Source: Lachnospiraceae bacterium (GTDB lineage Bacteria; Bacillota; Clostridia; Lachnospirales; Lachnospiraceae). From it: a stretch of DNA of 56,833 nt. The notes beneath the pieces were generated by a model that was given only the letters and a program-made list of their open reading frames with translations, had not been told where the DNA came from and did no database searches. The position numbers and the translations under genes were made by a program. Shown here in pieces: positions 16,745 to 25,369 of this stretch (its first letter is position 1; each line of letters begins with the position of its first letter). The stretch lies in the NCBI GenBank assembly GCA_019423745.1, contig JAHZAV010000015.1:1-56833 (forward strand), in the 5' to 3' direction.

Positions 16745-17827
16745 ATGGAGCTTAAGATTGGAGTAATCAAAGGCGATGGCATCGGGCCTGAGATTGTCAC
16801 AGAGGCCATGAAAGTATTAGATAAAGTGGGCCAGGTATATGGACACACCTGCCGGTATGAGCAGCTTCTTATGGGAGGCGCGTCTATAGATGTGAACGGA
16901 ATTCCTCTGACTGATGAGACAATAGAGAAAGCAAAAGCCTGCGAGGCGATATTGATGGGATCCATAGGAGGAGACGCAAAAACTTCACCCTGGTACCAGC
17001 TTGAGCCGGATAAAAGACCAGAAGCAGGTCTTTTAAAAATACGAAAGGCACTAAACCTTTTTGCCAATTTACGTCCAGCAGTATTGTATGATGAGTTAAA
17101 AGGAGCCTGCCCCTTAAAAGAAGAAATTACGGAAGGCGGGTTTGACATGATGATTATGCGTGAACTAACCGGAGGCCTGTATTTTGGAGAACGAAAAACA
17201 GTGGAGGAAAATGGTATAGTAACAGCTTATGATTCCCTCACTTATAATGAGAATGAGATCCGAAGAATTGCAAAGCGTGCTTTTGATGTCGCTGCAAAAA
17301 GACGCGGCAAGGTGACAAGTGTAGATAAAGCAAATGTACTGGATTCTTCTAGACTTTGGAGAAAAGTCGTAGAAGAAGTTGCAAAGGATTATCCGGATGT
17401 TACGTTGGAACATATGTTAGTAGATAATTGCGCAATGCAGCTGGTGAAAGATCCACGGCAGTTTGACGTGATTTTAACAGAAAACATGTTTGGTGATATT
17501 CTTTCTGATGAAGCCAGCATGGTGACAGGATCTATCGGGATGCTAGCAAGTGCAAGCCTGAATGAAACGAAATTTGGTCTGTATGAACCAAGTGGAGGAT
17601 CTGCACCAGATATTGCCGGAAAAGGAATTGCAAATCCCATTGCTACTATTTTATCCGCTGCTATGATGTTAAGATTTAGTTTTGATTTAGATCAAGAAGC
17701 GGATGCCATTGAAAAAGCAGTAGAGAAAGTTTTGAAGGATGGATATCGTACGATTGATATTATGTCAGAAGGAAAGCAACAGATTGGCACAAAAGAAATG
17801 GGAGATCGGATTGCGGCATATATTTAA
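16745..17827 (+). CDS. leuB: 3-isopropylmalate dehydrogenase
   Basis: A 360-residue NAD-dependent enzyme of leucine biosynthesis that oxidatively decarboxylates 3-isopropylmalate. It shows I-K-G-D-G-I-G-P-E at the N-terminus, R-E-L-T-G-G-L-Y-F-G near residue 140, the catalytic lysine region V-D-K-A-N-V-L-D-S-S-R and the metal-binding aspartates in N-M-F-G-D-I-L-S-D-E. I place the start at 16745, where GGAAGAGG precedes the ATG; an ATG 30 bases earlier lacks a ribosome binding site. leuA and leuCD are not in the window, so this leucine gene is separated from its partners and grouped with ilvD-ilvB. Confidence 0.95.
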   Translation: MELKIGVIKGDGIGPEIVTEAMKVLDKVGQVYGHTCRYEQLLMGGASIDVNGIPLTDETIEKAKACEAILMGSIGGDAKTSPWYQLEPDKRPEAGLLKIRKALNLFANLRPAVLYDELKGACPLKEEITEGGFDMMIMRELTGGLYFGERKTVEENGIVTAYDSLTYNENEIRRIAKRAFDVAAKRRGKVTSVDKANVLDSSRLWRKVVEEVAKDYPDVTLEHMLVDNCAMQLVKDPRQFDVILTENMFGDILSDEASMVTGSIGMLASASLNETKFGLYEPSGGSAPDIAGKGIANPIATILSAAMMLRFSFDLDQEADAIEKAVEKVLKDGYRTIDIMSEGKQQIGTKEMGDRIAAYI

Positions 17828-17853
17828 ACGCAGTTTTACACAGGGTATTTTTT

Positions 17854-17890
17854 AATTTGGGACGTAGTAAAGTTTAAAAGTGTTACGTCT
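17854..17890. repeat. Dispersed TTTAAA-centred palindrome, copy A
   Basis: The segment contains GACGTA (17861-17866) and TACGTC (17884-17889) as arms around a TTTAAA-rich core. It shares AATTTGG, ACGTA and the string AAAAGTGTTACG (in one orientation) with the copy at 31200-31237. It lies in the leuB-ilvD gap just before the ilvD ribosome binding site, so it may act as an operator or RNA hairpin. Confidence 0.55.
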
Positions 17891-17914
17891 TCAATTGCAA
17901 CGGAGGATTTGAAT

Positions 17915-19588
17915 ATGAGAAGTGATAATGTTAAAAAGGGTGTGCAGCAGGCACCTCATCGTTCGCTGTTTAATGCGTTAGGATACACAAAGGAGGAACT
18001 TGATCGTCCGCTGATTGGTATTGTCAGCTCTTATAATGAGATTGTTCCTGGCCATATGAATTTGGATAAGATTGTAAATGCAGTAAAAATGGGTGTTGCA
18101 ATGGCAGGGGGAACTCCTATTGTATTTCCGGCAATTGCAGTTTGTGATGGAATCGCTATGGGGCATATAGGAATGAAATATTCTCTTGTAACTCGTGATT
18201 TGATTGCAGATTCTACAGAAGCAATGGCAATGGCCCATCAGTTTGACGGACTTGTCATGGTTCCTAACTGTGATAAGAATGTACCGGGGTTACTAATGGC
18301 GGCAGCTCGTATCAATGTGCCAACTATTTTTGTCAGTGGCGGTCCGATGATGGCTGGACATGTTCACGGTGAGAAAACAAGCCTTTCCAGTATGTTTGAG
18401 GCTGTCGGAGCTCATGCGGCAGGTAAAATGGATGATGCGGGCCTTTGTGAAATGGAGAATAAAGCATGTCCGACATGCGGTTCCTGTTCTGGTATGTATA
18501 CAGCAAACAGCATGAACTGTCTGACAGAAGTTCTCGGAATGGGTCTTGCAGGAAACGGTACGATTCCGGCAGTTTATTCAGAACGTATCCGTCTTGCAAA
18601 ACATGCCGGAATGCAGGTGATGGAATTGGTAAGAAAAAATATCTGCCCAAGGGATATTATGACAAAGGAAGCAATTCTGAATGCTTTGACTGTAGATATG
18701 GCACTTGGATGTTCTACAAATAGTATGTTGCATTTGCCGGCAATAGCGCATGAAATTGGAATGGACTTTGAAATTGATTTTGCAAATGGAATCAGCGAAA
18801 AGACACCAAATCTGTGTCATCTTGCTCCTGCAGGTCATACTTATATCGAAGACCTCAATGAAGCAGGCGGTGTCTATGCTGTAATGGCAGAGTTGAATAA
18901 AAAGGGACTTCTCCATACAGAGTGTATGACGGTAACAGGAAAAACCGTAGGAGAGAATATTAAAGGAGCTGTTAATAAGAATCCGGAGGTTATTCGTCCG
19001 ATTGATCATCCATATAGTGAAACTGGCGGTCTTGCAGTTTTAAAAGGAAATCTTGCTCCAGACGGAAGTGTGGTAAAGAGATCCGCAGTTGTGGATGAAA
19101 TGCTTGTACATCAGGGACCGGCAAGAGTGTTTGATTGTGAGGAAGATGCCATTGCAGCTATTAAAGGCGGAAAAATTGTGGAAGGTGATGTAGTTGTCAT
19201 CCGTTATGTAGGACCGAAAGGCGGACCTGGTATGCCAGAAATGCTCAATCCTACTTCTGCCATTGCAGGAATGGGCTTAGGATCAAGCGTTGCCTTAATT
19301 ACAGATGGACGTTTCAGCGGTGCATCCAGAGGTGCATCTATCGGACATGTTTCACCGGAAGCAGCAGTGGGTGGACCAATTGCCTTTGTAGAAGAAGGCG
19401 ATATCATTAAGATTAATATTCCGGGTCTGAAGATAGAACTGGATGTACCGGATGAAATATTGGAGGAAAGAAAGAAAAATTGGCAGCCTCGTGAGCCTAA
19501 GATTACAAGTGGATATCTGGCAAGGTATGCCGCTATGGTTACTTCAGGAAATAGAGGGGCTGTACTGGAAATCCCTAAAAATAAGTAA
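17915..19588 (+). CDS. ilvD: Dihydroxy-acid dehydratase
   Basis: A 557-residue Fe-S enzyme of valine, isoleucine and leucine synthesis. Cluster ligands are seen in V-P-N-C-D-K-N and C-P-T-C-G-S-C-S-G-M. The signature S-G-A-S-R-G-A-S-I-G-H-V-S-P-E-A is near the C-terminus. The ATG at 17915 has GGAGG 8 bases upstream; a TTG six bases earlier is in frame but less likely. It is followed by ilvB after a 21-base gap and is part of the leuB-ilvD-ilvB-serC-serA run. Confidence 0.97.
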   Translation: MRSDNVKKGVQQAPHRSLFNALGYTKEELDRPLIGIVSSYNEIVPGHMNLDKIVNAVKMGVAMAGGTPIVFPAIAVCDGIAMGHIGMKYSLVTRDLIADSTEAMAMAHQFDGLVMVPNCDKNVPGLLMAAARINVPTIFVSGGPMMAGHVHGEKTSLSSMFEAVGAHAAGKMDDAGLCEMENKACPTCGSCSGMYTANSMNCLTEVLGMGLAGNGTIPAVYSERIRLAKHAGMQVMELVRKNICPRDIMTKEAILNALTVDMALGCSTNSMLHLPAIAHEIGMDFEIDFANGISEKTPNLCHLAPAGHTYIEDLNEAGGVYAVMAELNKKGLLHTECMTVTGKTVGENIKGAVNKNPEVIRPIDHPYSETGGLAVLKGNLAPDGSVVKRSAVVDEMLVHQGPARVFDCEEDAIAAIKGGKIVEGDVVVIRYVGPKGGPGMPEMLNPTSAIAGMGLGSSVALITDGRFSGASRGASIGHVSPEAAVGGPIAFVEEGDIIKINIPGLKIELDVPDEILEERKKNWQPREPKITSGYLARYAAMVTSGNRGAVLEIPKNK

Positions 19589-19609
19589 AAGATGAAAAAA
19601 GGTGATAAA

Positions 19610-21277
19610 ATGCAGTTGACAGGTGCAGAAATTGTTATTGAATGTTTAAAAGAACAGGGTGTTGACACCGTGTTTGGCTATCCGGGTGGAGCAATCCTGA
19701 ATGTATATGATGAGCTTTATAAGCATAGTAATGAAATCAGACACATTCTGACTTCCCACGAGCAGGGAGCAGCTCATGCAGCAGATGGATATGCAAGGGC
19801 GACAGGAAAAGTCGGAGTTTGTCTGGCAACAAGTGGTCCGGGTGCAACGAATCTTGTGACCGGAATTGCAACGGCTTATATGGATTCTATCCCTATTGTT
19901 GCGATTACCTGTAATGTAGGAGTATCTTTGCTTGGAAAGGATAGCTTTCAGGAAATTGATATTGCAGGTATTACGATGCCGATTACAAAACATAATTATA
20001 TTGTAAAAGATGTGACCAAACTTGCTGATACCATTCGAAAGTCTTTTGTGATAGCAAAAAAAGGCCGGCCAGGTCCGGTACTGATTGATATTCCAAAGGA
20101 TATTACAAGTGCTGTGACAGAATACGAACCAGTAGTAATTAAACCAGTAGTGGCTTCAGGAGAAGTTGATGAAAAAGATATAGAAACAGCTGTGAAAATG
20201 ATTCGCCAATCCAAAAAACCTTTCGTTTTTGTCGGTGGCGGAGCAATATTATCAGGTGCTCATAAGGAGCTATACGATTTTGTAAAGAAAGTGGATGCTC
20301 CTGTGACAGACTCCCTCATGGGAAAAGGTGCTTTTCCGGGTACTGATGAGCTTTATACAGGTATGATTGGAATGCATGGAACAAAAACGGCAGATTACGG
20401 CGTTGATGAATGTGATCTTTTAATTGTGGCCGGAGCTCGCTTTGATGATCGTGTCACTGGAAATGTAAAAGAATTTGCAAAAAATGCAAAAATTCTTCAG
20501 TTTGATGTAGATGCTGCAGAGATGAACAAAAATGTACTCATCACAGAAGGCGTGATTGGAGATCTTAAGGTGACGCTGGGAAGAATCAATGAAGTTTTGG
20601 AACAGCAGGATCACAGTGAGTGGAAACAAAAGATAATGTCCTATAAAGAGAAATATCCTCTTGTTTATCCTGGCGAGGGGCTGACAGGACCTTTTGTTGT
20701 AGAGGAAATTTACAGGCAGACCAAGGGAGAAGCAGTTATTGTGACAGAAGTTGGGCAGCATCAGATGTGGGCAGCACAGTATTATAAGTATACAAAACCG
20801 CGTACTTTACTAACTTCGGGCGGGCTTGGAACCATGGGATATGGACTGGGAGCTGCCATCGGAGCAAAAACAGGAATGCCGGATAAAACAGTAGTTAATA
20901 TTGCAGGAGACGGATGTTTCCGTATGAATATGAATGAGATTGCTACAGCAGTAAGAAGTAATATTCCGGTTATTCAGGTGGTGATTAACAATCATGTATT
21001 GGGAATGGTACGCCAGTGGCAGGATCTGTTTTATGAAAAGAGATATTCCCAGACAGTTCTAAACGATGCAGTGGATTTTGTAAAGCTTGCAGAAGCCATG
21101 GGAGCGGAAGGTGTCCGTGTAACAACAAGAGAAGAATTTCAAGAGGCTTTTTCAAAGGCATTGACTCTTGGCAAACCAATTGTGATTGACTGTCAGATTG
21201 ATAAGGATGAGAAAGTATGGCCGATGGTAGCGCCGGGGGCGCCGATTCGGGAAGTATTTGATGAGGCAGATATGTAG
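19610..21277 (+). CDS. ilvB: Acetolactate synthase large subunit, biosynthetic type
   Basis: A 555-residue thiamine-diphosphate enzyme that condenses pyruvate with pyruvate or 2-oxobutyrate. The catalytic glutamate is in S-H-E-Q-G-A-A-H-A-A-D-G-Y-A-R near residue 50. The ThDP motif runs from G-D-G-C-F to N-N near residues 430-460. FAD-region motifs are present, marking the anabolic FAD-dependent group. The start at 19610 has AAAGGTG upstream; an ATG 18 bases earlier has no ribosome binding site. No small regulatory subunit gene (ilvN) follows; serC begins 30 bases later. The small subunit must be elsewhere, or the enzyme works without it. Confidence 0.95.
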   Translation: MQLTGAEIVIECLKEQGVDTVFGYPGGAILNVYDELYKHSNEIRHILTSHEQGAAHAADGYARATGKVGVCLATSGPGATNLVTGIATAYMDSIPIVAITCNVGVSLLGKDSFQEIDIAGITMPITKHNYIVKDVTKLADTIRKSFVIAKKGRPGPVLIDIPKDITSAVTEYEPVVIKPVVASGEVDEKDIETAVKMIRQSKKPFVFVGGGAILSGAHKELYDFVKKVDAPVTDSLMGKGAFPGTDELYTGMIGMHGTKTADYGVDECDLLIVAGARFDDRVTGNVKEFAKNAKILQFDVDAAEMNKNVLITEGVIGDLKVTLGRINEVLEQQDHSEWKQKIMSYKEKYPLVYPGEGLTGPFVVEEIYRQTKGEAVIVTEVGQHQMWAAQYYKYTKPRTLLTSGGLGTMGYGLGAAIGAKTGMPDKTVVNIAGDGCFRMNMNEIATAVRSNIPVIQVVINNHVLGMVRQWQDLFYEKRYSQTVLNDAVDFVKLAEAMGAEGVRVTTREEFQEAFSKALTLGKPIVIDCQIDKDEKVWPMVAPGAPIREVFDEADM

Positions 21278-21307
21278 ACATAGAGAAGGAAATGGAGGAA
21301 GAAGTTT

Positions 21308-22390
21308 ATGAGCAGAGTGTATAATTTTTCAGCAGGACCGGCTGTGTTGCCGGAAGAAGTCCTAAGAGAAGCAGCAGAAGAAATGACAGATTACAGAGGA
21401 ACAGGGATGTCCGTGATGGAAATGAGTCATCGCTCACAGGCTTTTGCCTCTATTTTGAATGAAGCAGAAGCAGATCTTAGAGAATTGATGAATATTCCAG
21501 AGAACTATAAAGTGCTTTTCCTACAAGGAGGTGCATCTTTACAGTTCGCTATGATACCGATGAATTTGATGAAAAATAAGGTGGCTGATTATATCGTGAC
21601 TGGTCAGTGGGCGAAAAAAGCTTATCAGGAAGCACAAAAGTATGGCAAGGTAAATAAAATTGCTTCGTCTGAGGATAAGACATTTTCCTACATACCGGAT
21701 TGTTCAGATTTACCGGTATCACCAGATGCTGATTATGTGTACATATGTGAAAATAATACAATTTATGGAACTAAATTCCATAAACTTCCTAACACAAAAG
21801 GGAAACCGCTTGTAGCGGATGTTTCTTCCTGTTTTTTGTCTGAACCAGTGGATGTAACAAAATATGGTCTTATATATGGCGGGGTACAGAAAAACATTGG
21901 TCCGGCTGGAGTAGTTATTGCAATTATAAGGGAAGATCTTATTACCGAGGATGTTCTTCCGGGGACACCAATTATGATGCAGTATAAAACACATGCAGAT
22001 GCAGGATCTCTTTATAATACTCCTCCTGCTTATGGAATTTATATTTGTGGAAAAGTGTTTAAGTGGCTGAAAAAGCAAGGCGGGCTGGAAGAAATGAAGA
22101 AAAGGAATGAGAAGAAAGCAAAACTTCTCTATGATTATCTGGATCAGAGCCGTTTGTTTAAAGGCACTGTTGAAGCAAAAGATCGTTCACTTATGAATGT
22201 GCCGTTTGTCACAGGTGACTCAGAACTGGATGCAAAATTTGTCAAGGAAGCAAAAGAAGCAGGTCTTGAAAATTTAAAAGGACACCGAAGTGTAGGCGGA
22301 ATGAGAGCCAGCATTTATAATGCTATGCCATATGAAGGTGTTCAGGCACTGGTTGATTTTATGAAGAAATTTGAGGAGGAGAATTTATAG
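21308..22390 (+). CDS. serC: Phosphoserine aminotransferase
   Basis: A 360-residue PLP enzyme that transaminates 3-phosphohydroxypyruvate to phosphoserine. It begins with the family signature Y-N-F-S-A-G-P-A-V-L-P and carries G-G-A-S-L-Q-F and the PLP lysine in Y-G-G-V-Q-K-N-I-G-P-A-G near residue 198. The C-terminus has K-G-H-R-S-V-G-G-M-R-A-S. AGGAAG-type ribosome binding sites precede it. It is two bases from serA, a clear serC-serA pair for serine synthesis. Confidence 0.96.
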   Translation: MSRVYNFSAGPAVLPEEVLREAAEEMTDYRGTGMSVMEMSHRSQAFASILNEAEADLRELMNIPENYKVLFLQGGASLQFAMIPMNLMKNKVADYIVTGQWAKKAYQEAQKYGKVNKIASSEDKTFSYIPDCSDLPVSPDADYVYICENNTIYGTKFHKLPNTKGKPLVADVSSCFLSEPVDVTKYGLIYGGVQKNIGPAGVVIAIIREDLITEDVLPGTPIMMQYKTHADAGSLYNTPPAYGIYICGKVFKWLKKQGGLEEMKKRNEKKAKLLYDYLDQSRLFKGTVEAKDRSLMNVPFVTGDSELDAKFVKEAKEAGLENLKGHRSVGGMRASIYNAMPYEGVQALVDFMKKFEEENL

Positions 22391-22392
22391 TC

Positions 22393-23556
22393 ATGTATCA
22401 TTATTATTGCTTAAACCCAATTTCTGAAGCCGGAATAGCAGGTATGACGGAACAATATATACCAGTCAGTGACCCGGGAAAGGCCGATGCAATCCTTGTC
22501 AGAAGTGCGAGTATGCATGAAATGGAATTTCATCAGGAGCTTAAAGCAATTGCAAGAGCAGGTGCCGGAGTCAATAATATTCCACTGGATAAATGTGCGG
22601 ATAAAGGAATTGTTGTATTCAATACACCAGGTGCAAATGCAAACGGTGTAAAAGAACTGGTAATTGCTGGAATGCTGTTGGCATCAAGAGATATTATCGG
22701 AGGAATAAACTGGGTGCAGGAAAATGAAGAAGACGGTAATATAGCGAAAGATGCGGAAAAAGCGAAAAAAGCTTTTGCGGGCTGTGAGCTGGAAGGGAAA
22801 AAGCTTGGTGTGATAGGGCTTGGAGCAATTGGAGTCCTTGTGGCAAATGCAGCTACCCATCTAGGAATGGAAGTATATGGGTATGATCCTTATGTATCCG
22901 TAGATTCAGCATGGCGACTTTCCAGAAACATCCATCACGCAAAAACAGTTGATGAGTTATATAAAAATTGTGACTACATTACCATTCATGTGCCAGCAAT
23001 GGATAGCACAAAGGGAATGATTGATAAAAATGCTCTTAGTCTTATGAAAAAGGGAGTCATTGTACTCAATTTTGCCAGAGATGTACTGGTAAATGAAGAA
23101 GATATGATTGACGCGTTGGAAAGTGGGCAGGTACGTCATTATGTTACAGATTTTCCAACTCCCGTTATTGCAGGAGTTAAAGGGGCAATTGTGATTCCGC
23201 ATCTTGGAGCGTCTACAGAAGAATCTGAAGATAATTGTGCCAAGATGGCAGTGCGTCAGATTATGGATTATCTGGAATATGGTAATATCCGTAATTCTGT
23301 CAATTATCCGGACTGCGATATGGGGACACCTGGAGATAATAAAAGAATTGTACTTCTCCACTACAATAAACCCAATATGATTGGTCAGTTTACTAAGATT
23401 CTGGCAGACGATAATATGAATATTGCTGATATGTCCAATAAAAGTAAGGGCGGATATGCCTATACAATGATTGATATTGATTCGGAGATTCCAGAACGGG
23501 TGGCGGAAGATCTAAGACAGATTGATGGAGTACTTAGGGTCAGAATTATAAATTAA
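22393..23556 (+). CDS. serA: D-3-phosphoglycerate dehydrogenase
   Basis: A 387-residue NAD-dependent 2-hydroxyacid dehydrogenase that starts serine synthesis from 3-phosphoglycerate. The Rossmann motif is G-L-G-A-I-G near residue 142. The catalytic arginine is in N-F-A-R-D, and the catalytic histidine in I-P-H-L-G-A-S-T-E-E. A C-terminal ACT domain (about 315-387) suggests feedback control by an amino acid, probably serine. The reading frame starts two bases after the serC stop, with a GAGGAG ribosome binding site inside serC. Confidence 0.94.
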   Translation: MYHYYCLNPISEAGIAGMTEQYIPVSDPGKADAILVRSASMHEMEFHQELKAIARAGAGVNNIPLDKCADKGIVVFNTPGANANGVKELVIAGMLLASRDIIGGINWVQENEEDGNIAKDAEKAKKAFAGCELEGKKLGVIGLGAIGVLVANAATHLGMEVYGYDPYVSVDSAWRLSRNIHHAKTVDELYKNCDYITIHVPAMDSTKGMIDKNALSLMKKGVIVLNFARDVLVNEEDMIDALESGQVRHYVTDFPTPVIAGVKGAIVIPHLGASTEESEDNCAKMAVRQIMDYLEYGNIRNSVNYPDCDMGTPGDNKRIVLLHYNKPNMIGQFTKILADDNMNIADMSNKSKGGYAYTMIDIDSEIPERVAEDLRQIDGVLRVRIIN

Positions 23557-23560
23557 AAGA

Positions 23561-23617
23561 AAAAGATCAGAGACAGAACAAGATATAAATTTTGAAACTG
23601 TCTTTGGTCTTTTTTTA
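23561..23617 (+). terminator. Rho-independent terminator after serA
   Basis: A 16-base stem (AAAAGATCAGAGACAG at 23561-23576 with CTGTCTTTGGTCTTTT at 23599-23614, two wobble pairs) runs into a T-tract. Confidence 0.85.
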
Positions 23618-23823
23618 CAGATAAATGTCTGTTAATAAATATATATTAAAGAAATGTTACATGAAATATAATTAATATTACAATCTTGACATTTTGTTGA
23701 AGCATGTGAAATGCAATGTTATGCTAAGTGAGATATGAGATATGAAAGTTAGCAGATATTCGTAAAGCGGATATTTGAAAAATGAAGATAAAACCGAAAA
23801 ACATTCGGTGAAAAGAGGTACAT

Positions 23824-25293
23824 ATGACAAAGCATGGCGAATCCTCTCATTCTGTTCGGGACAGAAAAAAGAGGTTAAAACGTGAGAAAATGATGAGACA
23901 AGTGTTAGGAGCAATTATTTTTTTCATCCTGCTTATCGTTGTTTTTGAGAGCGCGGCTGCGGCAATAAGAAGCAGGAATATATTAATTACAGTAAAAGCG
24001 AAATCAGTGTCGATTAAACAGGATGAGGGAATTCCTGATTTTCAGACAGAAGTGTCCAGCGATGCTAAGACAAAAAAGCTGCATAAGAAAAAACTGGATA
24101 AAAAAAGTGGTTATACAGCCTGGGATCTAGTGCAGGATTTAAAACAGGGAAAAGGCTATGAAATTACCTGTGAAGCAGATGGAACAACCGAAGGGAAGTT
24201 CGATATCCAGCTTAAGCTTTCCAAAGATATCGAGGAAAAATTAGAAGATCAGTGGAAAGGGAAAGTAACAATAGAGCTGGAAAATGGTGACTTGACAGTT
24301 CTAAATAAAACAGGAGAGTGGGATAAAAACAAATTTCGACGCTGGGATGGTACTTATGTAGAAAATGATTTTATTACCGTAAAGGGAAGGACTTATTATT
24401 TAGGAGAAGATGGTCAAAAAGTCAGTGGATGGACGCAGGTCGGAGCAAGCTATTATTTCTTTGATGAAAAAGGAATTATGCAAAAAGATCAGTGGAAGAA
24501 TAAAGGTGAAAGTAAAGCATATCTTCTTTCAGATGGAAAGGCGGCATTAGGCTGGCTTGATTTAGATGATAAGACCTATTATTTTACCCAGGAAGGTGAA
24601 ATGGTAACAGGAAACCAGAGAATTGGCGCTTCAGAGTGTGTGTTTAACGAAGAGGGAGTGCTGGAATCTAAAAAAAGTAAGATTGATCCCGATCAGCCAA
24701 TGATGGCACTTACATTTGACGATGGACCTGGTGAGCGGACGGCGGAACTGGTTGCTGCTTTGAAAAAGTACAATGCCCATGCAACATTTTTTATGCAGGG
24801 AAAGAATATTCCGGGACATGAGGATGTTGTGGCGCAGATGTTGGAAGCCGGGTGCGAGTTGGGAAATCATTCTTATAATCATCCCCAATTGCCCAAATTA
24901 AGTGATGCAGATATGCGTGCTCAGATTAGCGATACAAACAGTCTGATTGAGAAAGCATGCGGACAAAAAGCTACGGTTTTACGGCCGCCTTATGGAGCTA
25001 TTAATGATGCCGTAAAGAAAAATGTGGGTATGCCCATGATCTTATGGAATATTGACACATTGGACTGGAAAACGCTGGACACAGCAGCTACCATTGATAC
25101 AGTGCTAAAAACAGCAGATGATGGAGATATTGTTTTGCTTCATGATATACATAGTTCCAGTGTTGATGCAGCACTTGCACTGATTCCTAAGCTGATTGAT
25201 GCGGGATATCAACTGGTTACTGTATCAGAAATGGCAGATGCAAGAGGAGTGCAGCTGGAAAGCGGCAGTGTTTATACCGATTTTAATAAATAG
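23824..25293 (+). CDS. Polysaccharide deacetylase (NodB) with cell-wall-binding repeats
   Basis: A 489-residue type II membrane or secreted enzyme. A basic N-terminus precedes one hydrophobic segment (about residues 29-48). Residues 175-275 hold choline-binding-like repeats rich in G-W and Y-Y-F (for example G-W-T-Q-V-G-A-S-Y-Y-F-F). The C-terminal NodB domain (about 290-485) contains T-F-D-D-G-P, the zinc histidines in N-H-S-Y-N-H-P, L-R-P-P-Y-G, and the L-L-H-D catalytic motif. It probably deacetylates peptidoglycan or another wall glycan. It is monocistronic. The 267-base upstream gap contains the serA terminator and AT-rich sequence; no convincing promoter was assigned. Confidence 0.9.
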   Translation: MTKHGESSHSVRDRKKRLKREKMMRQVLGAIIFFILLIVVFESAAAAIRSRNILITVKAKSVSIKQDEGIPDFQTEVSSDAKTKKLHKKKLDKKSGYTAWDLVQDLKQGKGYEITCEADGTTEGKFDIQLKLSKDIEEKLEDQWKGKVTIELENGDLTVLNKTGEWDKNKFRRWDGTYVENDFITVKGRTYYLGEDGQKVSGWTQVGASYYFFDEKGIMQKDQWKNKGESKAYLLSDGKAALGWLDLDDKTYYFTQEGEMVTGNQRIGASECVFNEEGVLESKKSKIDPDQPMMALTFDDGPGERTAELVAALKKYNAHATFFMQGKNIPGHEDVVAQMLEAGCELGNHSYNHPQLPKLSDADMRAQISDTNSLIEKACGQKATVLRPPYGAINDAVKKNVGMPMILWNIDTLDWKTLDTAATIDTVLKTADDGDIVLLHDIHSSSVDAALALIPKLIDAGYQLVTVSEMADARGVQLESGSVYTDFNK

Positions 25294-25312
25294 CGATAGA
25301 ATCATAAAAAGA

Positions 25313-25358
25313 GGGAGAGATTTCCAATCATTCAAAAACAGATGATGGAATCTCTCCC
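25313..25358. terminator. Bidirectional terminator between deacetylase and PRPP synthetase genes
   Basis: GGGAGAGATTTCCA pairs with the mirrored TGGAATCTCTCCC across a short loop, in a convergent intergenic gap. T-rich and A-rich flanks fit termination from both sides. Confidence 0.75.
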
Positions 25359-25369
25359 ATTTTGCTGTC

